The notes below the pieces were generated by a model, which had not been told where the DNA came from, did no database searches, and saw only the letters and a program-made list of their open reading frames with translations. A DNA stretch of 64,000 bases from Rhodobacter capsulatus (lineage in GTDB: Bacteria > Pseudomonadota > Alphaproteobacteria > Rhodobacterales > Rhodobacteraceae), in NCBI RefSeq assembly GCF_005144475.1, contig NZ_SWJZ01000013.1, positions 1 through 64,000 of the forward strand, given 5' to 3'. Each line of letters opens with the position of its first letter. The first letter of the stretch is position 1. Position numbers and translations under genes: made by a program. Positions 16,962 to 27,707 of the stretch are shown here, in pieces.

Positions 16962-18583
16962 GCGCCCACCTTTTCGATGCTGATGCGGCCCCAGCCATTT
17001 TCCGGCTGGAACGGACAGTCCCGCCAGCCGGGACGGGTCTTGCCCAGACGCGGCGGCAGCCCCCTTCGGACAAGTTCAGCCAGCTGCGCCGGATCGGTGA
17101 CGCGCAGCCGGAAGGCGCTGCCCGGCAGGGTGACGAAATGCGGTCGGTAAACACCTGCCCCCCGCATGCCCAGATAATCGCCGCGAAGATCCTGCGCAGC
17201 CATGAAGCCGGTCATCTCGGCCCCCGCCACATCGCGCCAATAGGCCCGATAGACCTCTGCCGGCGGTCCCTCGGCCGGATCGCCCAGCACCGCCTCGGTC
17301 TCCACCACCACGAGCCAGTCGCCCGTCACAACCGGCGCCAGAGCGGGTGCCGCCCCCAGCACGTGAACCGTTGCCCGCGCGCAGGTCGAGCCGAGGCGGT
17401 CAAGCCCGGCCACCAGTGTACCCCAGTAAAGTGCCTGCTGCGACGCGGGGATGGCGCCGAAGTCGATCTCGGTCAGCCAGCGGGTCTGTCCCGGATCAAC
17501 CAGCGTGGTGAAGAAAAGCGCCTGATCGACCGCCGCACCGGTCTCGGGGTCGATGCGCACATGCGCCCGGTCGCTAAGGCTCAGATCGGCCCGTTTCACC
17601 CCGCGCCGCTTCTCCGCGTCCTCGAGCTGCGCGGTCTTCCAGTCGGGCCTGGTGACGAACCGCTTCTCGCCGCGCGCCAGACCCGGGTCCGCCAGCACAT
17701 CGGCAAAACGCGCCTCGTCGGGCAGCCAGACCCAGGACAGCGGCAGCACCGCGCGGCTGGCCCCCTCCGGGACCGCATGGGCGATCGACAGGGCGGAAAA
17801 ATCGGCGTCCTCCTCGGGCCGGTGGCCAAGCGCGCGCAAGGCGGCGGCCAGCGCCCCCTTGAGCACCCCGCCCGGGACGGTTTCGGAACTGGCGACGACG
17901 TTGTCGGCCACGCGCTGCGCATCGACCAGAAATGGCCGATCGAAAGCCAGCGCCACCGCCACCCGCCCCGCAGGCGGGGCCACCGGCGCGGCGGACAAGG
18001 CGACCATCTTCGGCTTGGACAGCTCGACCGACACGACCTCGCCAAAGCCCGCGCTCTTCATCGAGCCGATGGCGCTGATATGCGTGGCCGCCGCGCGCAG
18101 AAGCGTGATCCACTCCACCGCCTGCGCCTCGGTTTCGGCATGACCGTAGATCTTGCCAACGAACTGCACTTCGGCCCCGGGCGGCGCCACCAGTTCGGTC
18201 ACCACCAGATGCCCTTCGCGCACCGTGCCGGGGGCATCTGGCGTCTTGTCGTCGATCTCGACCCGTGTCGAGGGCATTCCGGCGGCGGACAGCCCCTCGG
18301 CCCGCAGATCGGAAAACACCAGTGCCCCGCGCAGATTCGCCTGATCGGGGCCGGGTTGACCAAAGATCGCCTCAAGCGCCGTCAGCGGTTTGCCTGCATC
18401 CGCAAGCATCCCCGCCAGCGCCGCGCGCAGCACCCCCTTGATCTGATCGGCGGGCAGAAGCGGATGCCCCTGCGCATCGCGCAAGGCGGTGGCATCATAG
18501 CCCCAGCCGTTCAGGCTCAGCCCCGGGAACAGGAACGGCGCGCGCAACCGCACCGTCACGTCGCAGTCGATCTGCACGCTCAT
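16958..18583 (-). CDS. second fused RAMP (Cas7/Cas5-like) protein
   Basis: A 541-aa protein with two RAMP-like halves: TVRLRAPFLFPGLSLNGWGY with LPADQIKGVLRAALAGM in the first, and VALAFDRPFLVDAQRVADN with VPGGVLKGALAAALRAL in the second; KSAGFGEV lies between them. I choose the ATG at 18583 (MSVQIDCD), which overlaps the cas10 stop by 4 nt; the longer start has no support. It is likely a backbone or crRNA 5'-end binding subunit. Which halves correspond to Cas5 or Cas7 cannot be decided from sequence alone. Confidence 0.72.
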   Translation of the reverse strand: MSVQIDCDVTVRLRAPFLFPGLSLNGWGYDATALRDAQGHPLLPADQIKGVLRAALAGMLADAGKPLTALEAIFGQPGPDQANLRGALVFSDLRAEGLSAAGMPSTRVEIDDKTPDAPGTVREGHLVVTELVAPPGAEVQFVGKIYGHAETEAQAVEWITLLRAAATHISAIGSMKSAGFGEVVSVELSKPKMVALSAAPVAPPAGRVAVALAFDRPFLVDAQRVADNVVASSETVPGGVLKGALAAALRALGHRPEEDADFSALSIAHAVPEGASRAVLPLSWVWLPDEARFADVLADPGLARGEKRFVTRPDWKTAQLEDAEKRRGVKRADLSLSDRAHVRIDPETGAAVDQALFFTTLVDPGQTRWLTEIDFGAIPASQQALYWGTLVAGLDRLGSTCARATVHVLGAAPALAPVVTGDWLVVVETEAVLGDPAEGPPAEVYRAYWRDVAGAEMTGFMAAQDLRGDYLGMRGAGVYRPHFVTLPGSAFRLRVTDPAQLAELVRRGLPPRLGKTRPGWRDCPFQPENGWGRISIEKVGA

Positions 18584-19929
18584 GCCGCCTCCCCGCAATA
18601 ATCCCAAAGCTGCGCTGCAACGGCCAGATGCAGGGCCGGATTGTCCGACGCCACCCCCGGCAAGCGCAGAGCGGAGGCCTTGGCGGTGCGCTCGGTGTAA
18701 TGGTCGAGACGCTTGGCCACCTCCGCCGCCGCGGCCGAAAGATCGGGAAGGTCGCGCAAGGCCCGATAGATCTGGCTGCGTCGGATCACATCCTTGTCCT
18801 CGGTTGTCCGCAAATACCGCAGCACCGCGGCCAGATCCGCCGCCTCGGCCAGGGGCCAGGCCTGCATCGCATCATCGTGACCCACGCCATAAAGTCGCTG
18901 GCGATGGGCCGAAAGCCCGTCCATCGGCGGCGCAGCGCTTTCGAAAACGTCAATCGAACAGAGGCTGCCCGGCAGACCCGAGGCCCGAAGCGCATCTACC
19001 GCCTCGAAGGCAAGACCGGTCATCTGCCGGATCGGCGTGCTGCGATCGGCGATGATCGCGCCAAGGCGGAAATGCACCGCACTGCCCTCGATCGCCTCAT
19101 CGGCCGTCCAGTCATGAAAGCCTGCCAGAAAATCGAACAGCTTCCATGCCGGCAACACGAACATCAGATCGTCGCCGCCCGCCAGCAGCACCTCGAATTG
19201 CAGAACGTCCCCGCTCCAACCGGCAGCCCAGATGACGGCCTGCGCAATGATCCCTGCCTGCATCTCTTGCGCCCGGTCCGAGAAACTCTTCAGCCCTGCC
19301 TCGGCCCCCTTTTCCTGTTGCAACTTGACCAGCGCCGCGCCAAAGCCCGCGCCATCAGCATGCACCACCGCCATCTTGTTTTGCGCCGAAAGCGGCACAT
19401 CACCGTCGCTCAGCCGGATCAGCGTTTCGAAATCCGGCGCCGGATCAAACGCGGTCTGCGCCGCCACCGCCTTGCGATGCTGCCGCCCGTAGTCGCGCCG
19501 ATCGGCGACGGACCGGCTCACCAGGCCCTTCTTGCCGATATCCACCACCGCGGGCTGGGTCTTCGAGAGCGCACAGGGCACGGCGCCGGTCAACGGCCGC
19601 GGCGCGGTCCAGCTGCGCAACTGCGAGAGCCGCGCCTCCGCCTCGGCCGCGGCCAGACTGGCCCCCGCGCCGCGCGCGAAATGCAGCTGACCGGCAAGGG
19701 TTTTCAGATCTTCGGGCAAACCCGCCACCAGATCGGCAAACAGAAGCTCCGTCTTCGCGATCAGCTTGGAGGCACCGCAGGCCAGCACCGCCTTCTCGCC
19801 GATCTGGTCGCGGAAATGGCTGACGATATCCTCGCAGGCGCGCGACGCGCCCCGGATCGTCGAAATGTCCGATGTGTCGAAAAGCGTCTGGTCGAAGTTG
19901 ACCCCCTCGACATGAAGGTATCTACTCAT
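18580..19929 (-). CDS. cas10: small Cas10-like polymerase/cyclase, HD domain absent
   Basis: The 449-aa protein is much shorter than usual Cas10 and shows no N-terminal HD nuclease. The palm core is clear: MAVVHADGAGFGAALVK near residue 190 matches the first palm motif and VLLAGGDDLMFVLP carries an intact GGDD at about 251-254. It should therefore make a nucleotide second messenger when the complex binds target RNA. It is the first gene of the four-gene operon and is divergent from the CorA-type gene, separated by only 80 bp. I choose the ATG at 19929 (MSRYLHVEG); the upstream frame is not conserved-looking. Confidence 0.85.
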   Translation of the reverse strand: MSRYLHVEGVNFDQTLFDTSDISTIRGASRACEDIVSHFRDQIGEKAVLACGASKLIAKTELLFADLVAGLPEDLKTLAGQLHFARGAGASLAAAEAEARLSQLRSWTAPRPLTGAVPCALSKTQPAVVDIGKKGLVSRSVADRRDYGRQHRKAVAAQTAFDPAPDFETLIRLSDGDVPLSAQNKMAVVHADGAGFGAALVKLQQEKGAEAGLKSFSDRAQEMQAGIIAQAVIWAAGWSGDVLQFEVLLAGGDDLMFVLPAWKLFDFLAGFHDWTADEAIEGSAVHFRLGAIIADRSTPIRQMTGLAFEAVDALRASGLPGSLCSIDVFESAAPPMDGLSAHRQRLYGVGHDDAMQAWPLAEAADLAAVLRYLRTTEDKDVIRRSQIYRALRDLPDLSAAAAEVAKRLDHYTERTAKASALRLPGVASDNPALHLAVAAQLWDYCGEAA

Positions 19930-20009
19930 GCGCAAAAGCCCCCGGATAATTGTCTTCAGAGTGTTTACCCCGATTCCGAAAAGCAACAGAAAACCCGAGG
20001 CATGAAAAG
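19930..20009. promoter_or_regulatory. divergent promoter region cas10 / corA
   Basis: Only 80 bp separate the starts of cas10 (minus) and the CorA-like gene (plus), and the stretch is AT-richer than its surroundings. Both promoters must lie here, so effector and signal maker are probably expressed together. No operator is evident. Confidence 0.5.
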
Positions 20010-21662
20010 ATGACGCAGCCCACCGAGGTGACGCCCAGCACCGCCATTCCGCTGTCGCAATTCCGCCAGATCCTGCATTTGCCGCTGTCGCTTCTTGACC
20101 CGGATCAGGCGGGCGGCCCCGAGGCGCAGATGCGACGCCTTCTGAAGCAGATGGCTGCCCATGGCTGGGCCCCTGCCCGGACCACCTTCAATGACGAGCC
20201 CGGCCCGCACAGCTACGAAGAAGCCGCCTATTTCCATGATTTCGTGCGCGATTTCCTTTATGCCAAGGATCGCGACAACCAGCATTACAGCTTCTGCCGC
20301 CCCGACATGATCGACCAGGAGATGGTCTTTCATCTCGGCTCGGGCGATGTCGCCTGCACCATCAAGACGCTGGAGATTGACCTCTTCACCTTTGGCGTCG
20401 CGATCCTGACGCTGGAACTGGTCGCCGTCGCGCCGATGACGCTGGCGCGCGCGCTTGACCTCATCGACCACGGCCGCCGCGCCTTTCCGGGCTTCTGGTA
20501 TGACGACACCACCCCCGGCCTGTGCCCGCGCGCCGTCACCCTGGGCGGCACCCGCCATGAGGCCGAATCACGCACCGAACATGTCGCGCATCTGAAGGCG
20601 CCCCAACCCGACGAAAAGCCCGCCCTGCGGCTGTTTCCGTGGTGGCGCAGCCTTCTTGCGCCTCTGTGCCTGCAAGGCGAGAACCGCGAAAGCGGCCTGC
20701 CGGTCTGGCGCCACGTGCTGGACGAGCGCATCCCGGTGATGAGCTTCCTCGCCCTGCCCGACAAGGCCGCCTTTGAGAGCATTTCCGAGGGCGACTGGTT
20801 CCGCATCGCCGCCGCCGATGGCGCCGGGAAAGACCCTATGCCCTTCAACGGTCCCTTCCTGCGCGCGCAGGCCGAGACCTTGTTTTACGACCGCCACGCC
20901 CCCTGCGCCCAAAGCACCAGCTGCACCCGCCACAGTTTCGCGGGCTATCATTACGCGCTGGTCGGCGCGAATATCCCCCCCCCCGATAATTTCTTCGAAG
21001 ACGTCATCCAGACGCATTTCCGCAGCCATTACCGGCGGATGAATTTCATCGCCCAACTGGAATTCGCCGCCCTGTTGACCTTTTCGCGCCGCGTCACCGA
21101 TCTCGCGATCACCCCCGACGCCCCCGACTTCCGCGACAAGCTCTTGCGCGTGCGCAAGGATTTCCTGTCCTTCACGCATCGCTTCCTGTTCACCGATGTC
21201 TCGAACCACCTGCAGGCGCGCGAGATGAACACGCGGCTGCGCGCCTCGATGAACCTGGACGGGCTGCGCGCCGATGTCGAGGCAGAGCTGAGCGCGGCGT
21301 CCGATTTCGCCCTGGCCGAGGAGCAGCGTGACATGGGCCGCTCGCAAGAGGCGCTGACCCGCTTTGCCACGCTGTTCCTGCCCGCGACACTGGCCACCGG
21401 CTTTGCCGGCATGAACATCGTGGCGGATTTCCTGGGACAGATCGCCCCCGCCAGCCCCCGCACCGCCTGGCTTTGGGGTCTGGCAGAGCTGATGTTCTGG
21501 GCTGCCATCGCCTATGGCATCGGGCTTTTCGTGCAGGGGCTGATCCGGCGCAAGGGGATCGACAGCCCCGACAGCATCGGCCCGCTCTTGCGCCGCGCCG
21601 TCAGCTGGACGGGCTTTTGCGCCCTTGTCTGCGCACTTCTGGCGGTGGCGCTGAAAGGCTGA
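20010..21662 (+). CDS. CorA-like membrane protein, probable type III CRISPR effector
   Basis: The 550-aa protein has a long soluble N-terminal region (about 450 aa) and a membrane end. Near residue 467 the CorA signature GMN occurs in ATGFAGMNIVADF, flanked by two hydrophobic helices (ATLFLPATLATGF and LMFWAAIAYGIGLFV). A third hydrophobic segment (GFCALVCALLAVAL) ends the chain; ordinary CorA has two. CorA-type effectors of type III systems are activated by a Cas10-made signal (SAM-AMP in the studied case) and kill or halt the cell by opening the membrane. The position beside cas10 supports that role here; the actual signal is unknown. GAGG lies upstream of the ATG at 20010. Confidence 0.82.
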   Translation: MTQPTEVTPSTAIPLSQFRQILHLPLSLLDPDQAGGPEAQMRRLLKQMAAHGWAPARTTFNDEPGPHSYEEAAYFHDFVRDFLYAKDRDNQHYSFCRPDMIDQEMVFHLGSGDVACTIKTLEIDLFTFGVAILTLELVAVAPMTLARALDLIDHGRRAFPGFWYDDTTPGLCPRAVTLGGTRHEAESRTEHVAHLKAPQPDEKPALRLFPWWRSLLAPLCLQGENRESGLPVWRHVLDERIPVMSFLALPDKAAFESISEGDWFRIAAADGAGKDPMPFNGPFLRAQAETLFYDRHAPCAQSTSCTRHSFAGYHYALVGANIPPPDNFFEDVIQTHFRSHYRRMNFIAQLEFAALLTFSRRVTDLAITPDAPDFRDKLLRVRKDFLSFTHRFLFTDVSNHLQAREMNTRLRASMNLDGLRADVEAELSAASDFALAEEQRDMGRSQEALTRFATLFLPATLATGFAGMNIVADFLGQIAPASPRTAWLWGLAELMFWAAIAYGIGLFVQGLIRRKGIDSPDSIGPLLRRAVSWTGFCALVCALLAVALKG

Positions 21663-21739
21663 ACGCCCCTGCGACGCCCTGTCCTGCGCGCGGGAATTTC
21701 GCGGCTGGACAGGGTCGTTTTCGCCTGCCAAGCTCTGGG

Positions 21740-21929
21740 TGTGGCGGTGAAAACGGCTCAAATCGGCGATTCAGCGTTGGAAATGCCGCCATGATCTTGA
21801 AGATAAAGGAAAAAGGAGCAAAAAGACAGCAAAACCGGGGCCTTCGGCGGCCTTTCGAGGGACAGGAGCACGGCAAGGTTGGAAAGCGGACCGAAAAGCG
21901 CTTTCGGGTCATGGGTTTGCAGAGGGTGA
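21740..21929 (+). promoter_or_regulatory. CRISPR leader of array 4
   Basis: Inverted relative of leaders 1-3: GTTGGAAAGCGGACCGAAAA and GGGTTTGCAGAGGGT directly before the first repeat, with a further CAGCGTTGGAAATGCC block near the outer end. It should drive rightward transcription of array 4. The remaining 77 bp back to the corA stop hold nothing recognisable. Confidence 0.8.
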
Positions 21930-22312
21930 GCCCAGACACCTCTCCCGCCAGTAAGCGGATTGAGACTCGGCGGCCTCCTCTTCCCAGTCGGCCATCATGG
22001 GCCCAGACACCTCTCCCGCCAGTAAGCGGATTGAGACACCCATCCAGGGCTTTGGACACGAGCAGCGAGCCCAGACACCTCTCCCGCCAGTAAGCGGATT
22101 GAGACGCCCACTCGTAAACGGTGCTAAACGTCGTCACGCCCAGACACCTCTCCCGCCAGTAAGCGGATTGAGACGCATAAGAGACTGATTTTCCGTAAAA
22201 ATCGTGCCCAGACGCCTCTCCCGCCAGTAAGCGGATTGAGACTGCGGGGCCTCCCGCTGGCGGGCCTCGATTTCGGCCCAGACACCTCTCCCGCCAGGAA
22301 GCGGAACCTCCC
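21930..22312 (+). CRISPR. CRISPR array 4 (6 repeats, 5 spacers), opposite orientation
   Basis: Repeats lie at 21930-21966, 22001-22037, 22069-22105, 22138-22174, 22206-22242 and 22276-22312 (last one degenerate at its end); spacers are 31-34 bp. It is the inverse of the repeat in arrays 1-3, with the leader on the left and the worn repeat at the right, 31 bp from the hsdR stop. Confidence 0.97.
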
Positions 22313-22343
22313 TTGGGCGGCTTGCTGCGCCGAGGCTGCCGCC

Positions 22344-25391
<3,048 letters not shown>

Positions 25392-25406
25392 CGATCAAGG
25401 TCGGCC

Positions 25407-26558
25407 TCAGACAGAAACGCCATCACTCGTCCCCTCACGCAGCTTGAAGGCCTGGTTCAGATCGTTGAGCGGCCCCCGCAACGCCTTTTCCCATTTCTGC
25501 ATATGCGCCACATGCCAGGCGATGTATTCCGGCCACCGTTCACGGTCATATCCATCGCAGGGATAGCTGAACTGAATGCGCGAGGCCTTTTTCGCATCAA
25601 GCCTGAGCCATTCGATCGGGTGCCCGAATGCGGCTTCAATCTGATCCTTGCGTTCCATCAGCTTGTCGAACAGCCATTTGTTCTCGGCTGTTTCGAAACG
25701 GCTGAAGCTCAGCTCGACCCGCAACTCCCGTTTCAGGAAAATCAGACCATATCCGCAAGACGCGATCCCGGAACCTGCTGTCAACCAGTGAGCATCCGAG
25801 GTGCTGATGTTCTGATAAAGACCGACATTTGCCTTGCGCAACGCCTCAAGCGCCATCGTCCAGTATTCCTGCCGCAGCTTCTCTGTCTTGCGCTGCGCCA
25901 CCTGCGCCGATTTCTCCTCGGTTTCCTTCTCGGCCATCGAGATCATGAAATCGGCCGCCTCGGGCGTGGGGATCACCGGCTGGATGTCGATGAACAACTC
26001 CTCGCCATAGGGATAGGGCACCACCTTGAGACAGCGCGCGTCGATCCCGTGTTCGCGCAGCCAAAGCACGGTTGCCGTCACCTCCTTGCGGAAATGCGCG
26101 GCGATGAACACCATCCGCTGCCGATGCCCCGGGTTCAGCACCGCCTCGTCCAGCGTCTCGAGGCCCAGAAACTCGCAGATCCGTTGCGCCGCGTCGCCCC
26201 CGCCCTCGTATCGGTCAAGGTAGCTCTGATAGATGTCGAGGATCTGCGCCTTGGTCAGGCTCGACACATAGGCGGCGTATTTCAGCGCCTGCCAGACCAC
26301 GTCGCGCCCCGAGTCATCGAGCTTGTTCTCGATCACCACCAGCTGCCCCTCGGCATCAAGCGCCAGCAGATCGAGCCGTTCGCGGGTATCGGCGAACCCG
26401 TCGAATTCCTTCTGGATCACCAGAAGCGGCTCATCGAGCGCATCGGGTTGATGGGCCAGCCATTCCTGCAGATGATCCCGCTCGCGCAGGCCATATTCCG
26501 AGAAACGGGCGCGCGGCAGGCGTGAAATGCGGTTCGTCGATCGGTCAACGCGGAACAT
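25407..26558 (-). CDS. DUF4268 protein with nuclease-like N-terminus
   Basis: A 383-aa protein. Residues 1-130 contain a PD-(D/E)xK-like core, ERLDLLALDAEGQLVVIENK, as in RecB-type or restriction nucleases, with the acidic and lysine residues in place. The C-terminal half (LRVELSFSRFETAENKWLFD and IEWLRLD) matches the DUF4268 module found next to restriction systems. The start is the ATG at 26558 (MFRVDRSTN). Its end overlaps the original hsdR start by 17 nt and its start overlaps the preceding truncated gene by 13 nt, so the three formed an operon. A defence-related nuclease is likely; its target is unknown. Confidence 0.72.
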   Translation of the reverse strand: MFRVDRSTNRISRLPRARFSEYGLRERDHLQEWLAHQPDALDEPLLVIQKEFDGFADTRERLDLLALDAEGQLVVIENKLDDSGRDVVWQALKYAAYVSSLTKAQILDIYQSYLDRYEGGGDAAQRICEFLGLETLDEAVLNPGHRQRMVFIAAHFRKEVTATVLWLREHGIDARCLKVVPYPYGEELFIDIQPVIPTPEAADFMISMAEKETEEKSAQVAQRKTEKLRQEYWTMALEALRKANVGLYQNISTSDAHWLTAGSGIASCGYGLIFLKRELRVELSFSRFETAENKWLFDKLMERKDQIEAAFGHPIEWLRLDAKKASRIQFSYPCDGYDRERWPEYIAWHVAHMQKWEKALRGPLNDLNQAFKLREGTSDGVSV

Positions 26559-26843
26559 CAGACCCCCTGAAACCAGAGATGTCAATCTCAGCGACGCCAG
26601 CCAATTCATGGCGATCGAGATACTTGTTCATAAGATCATTGTTGCCAAAGAAATTGGTCCAGTCATCATCAATCGGGTCGGAAGGTCCCTCAATGTCGGA
26701 GGCAAAAGGAGCATCATCATCTCCTCCACTGACGCTATCATCATCAGGTTTCGACGCGAGAGTGACCGGGGCCGCCCCCGACGCAGCGCCGGCACCTTGA
26801 ATTAGGATGTTGTCAATTTCACAGGTGCCCGATCCGCCGATTA
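26546..26843 (-). pseudogene. C-terminal remnant of an acidic protein cut by the IS element
   Basis: A minus-strand frame open from the IS edge to a stop at 26546 encodes an acidic C-terminus (KPDDDSVSGGDDDAP, then DPIDDDWTNFFGNNDLMNKY) and ends inside the start of the DUF4268 gene, overlapping by 13 nt as translationally coupled genes do. Base composition is less GC-rich than the neighbours. The 5' part is separated by the IS element. I do not recognise a family. Confidence 0.45.
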
Positions 26844-27684
26844 GGGTCCAGACTCATTGAGTTTCACAGCCAGAACAAGACGGTTGCGGCGAGCATGATC
26901 GCAGAGAAGAAGGTTTCCGGGCACCTGTCATATCGCGTGGCGACGCGCCGCCAATCCTTCAGGCGGCCGAACATGATCTCGATGCGGTTGCGGCGCTTGT
27001 AGCGCCGCTTGTCGTATTTCACGGCTTTCTTGCGAGACTTCCGGCCTGGGATGCAAACCTTTATCCCCTTGTCTTTCAACGCTTCTCTGAACCAATCGGC
27101 GTCATAGCCCCGATCGGCGAGCAGCCAGCCTGCTTTCGGAAGGTCGCCCAGCAGCGCCGCCGCGCCAGTGTAATCGCTCACCTGCCCGGCCGACATGAAG
27201 AACCCGATCGGCCGCCCCTTCGCATCCGCGACAGCGTGCAACTTGGTGTTCATGCCACCCTTGGTGCGCCCGATCTGGCGTCCGCGCCCCCCTTTTTGAC
27301 CCGCAGGCTCGATGCCGTGCGGTGCGCCTTCAGATACGTCGCGTCGATCATGATCGTCTTGTGCTCGGCGGTCTCGGCGGCCAGGCCCACCATGATCCGG
27401 GCGAAGACCCCATTGTCGCTCCAGCGCTTCCAACGGTTGTAAAGGGTCTTTGCCGGGCCGTAGTCCTTTGGTGCGTCGCACCACCGCAACCCATTGCGAT
27501 TGATGAAGATTATGCCGCTGAGGACGCGACGATCATCGACGCGGGGCTTGCCATGGCTCTTGGGGAAAAACGGTTTGAGACGCTCCATCTGCGCCTCCGT
27601 CAGCCAGTAAAGATTGCTCATCGATCAGGTCTCCTTGCGGAGCCTGAATCACGCCAAAACCGCGAAATCAATGGGTCTGGAGCC
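26844..27684 (-). mobile_element. IS5-family insertion sequence (IS427-like)
   Basis: The ends are imperfect inverted repeats: GGGTCCAGACTCATTGA at the left and its inverse GGCTCCAGACCCATTGA at the right, flanked by TA on both sides as for TA-targeting IS5 relatives. The element is 841 bp and contains two overlapping transposase frames. It separates an acidic gene remnant on the left from an FtsH-like gene on the right. Confidence 0.88.
26864..27621 (-). CDS. IS5-family transposase in two overlapping frames
   Basis: Frame A (27250-27621) begins MSNLYWLTEAQMERLKPFFP and ends with the DDE catalytic start, MIDATYLKAHRTAS. Frame B (26864-27484) continues with GRTKGGMNTKLHAVADAKG, LLADRGYDADWFRE and RRNRIEIMFGRLKDWRRVA, the other catalytic residues. 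The frames overlap, as in elements that make the full protein by ribosomal frameshifting near the overlap. The join is at about 27300 (frame A ends with a low-similarity tail). All DDE motifs are present, so the transposase may be active. Confidence 0.9.
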
Positions 27685-27707
27685 TAGCCGAGGTGACCGT
27701 GCTGAAC

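Noticed and set aside
13450-18583. assignment of the RAMP genes as cmr or csm genes by name
   Set aside because: The proteins are fused and their order differs from both sets, so named symbols would overstate what can be seen.
26527-26805. 92-aa plus-strand frame rich in Ile beside the IS element
   Set aside because: It is the antisense of an Asp-rich minus-strand frame (GAT reads as ATC), and the minus frame is coupled to the next gene.
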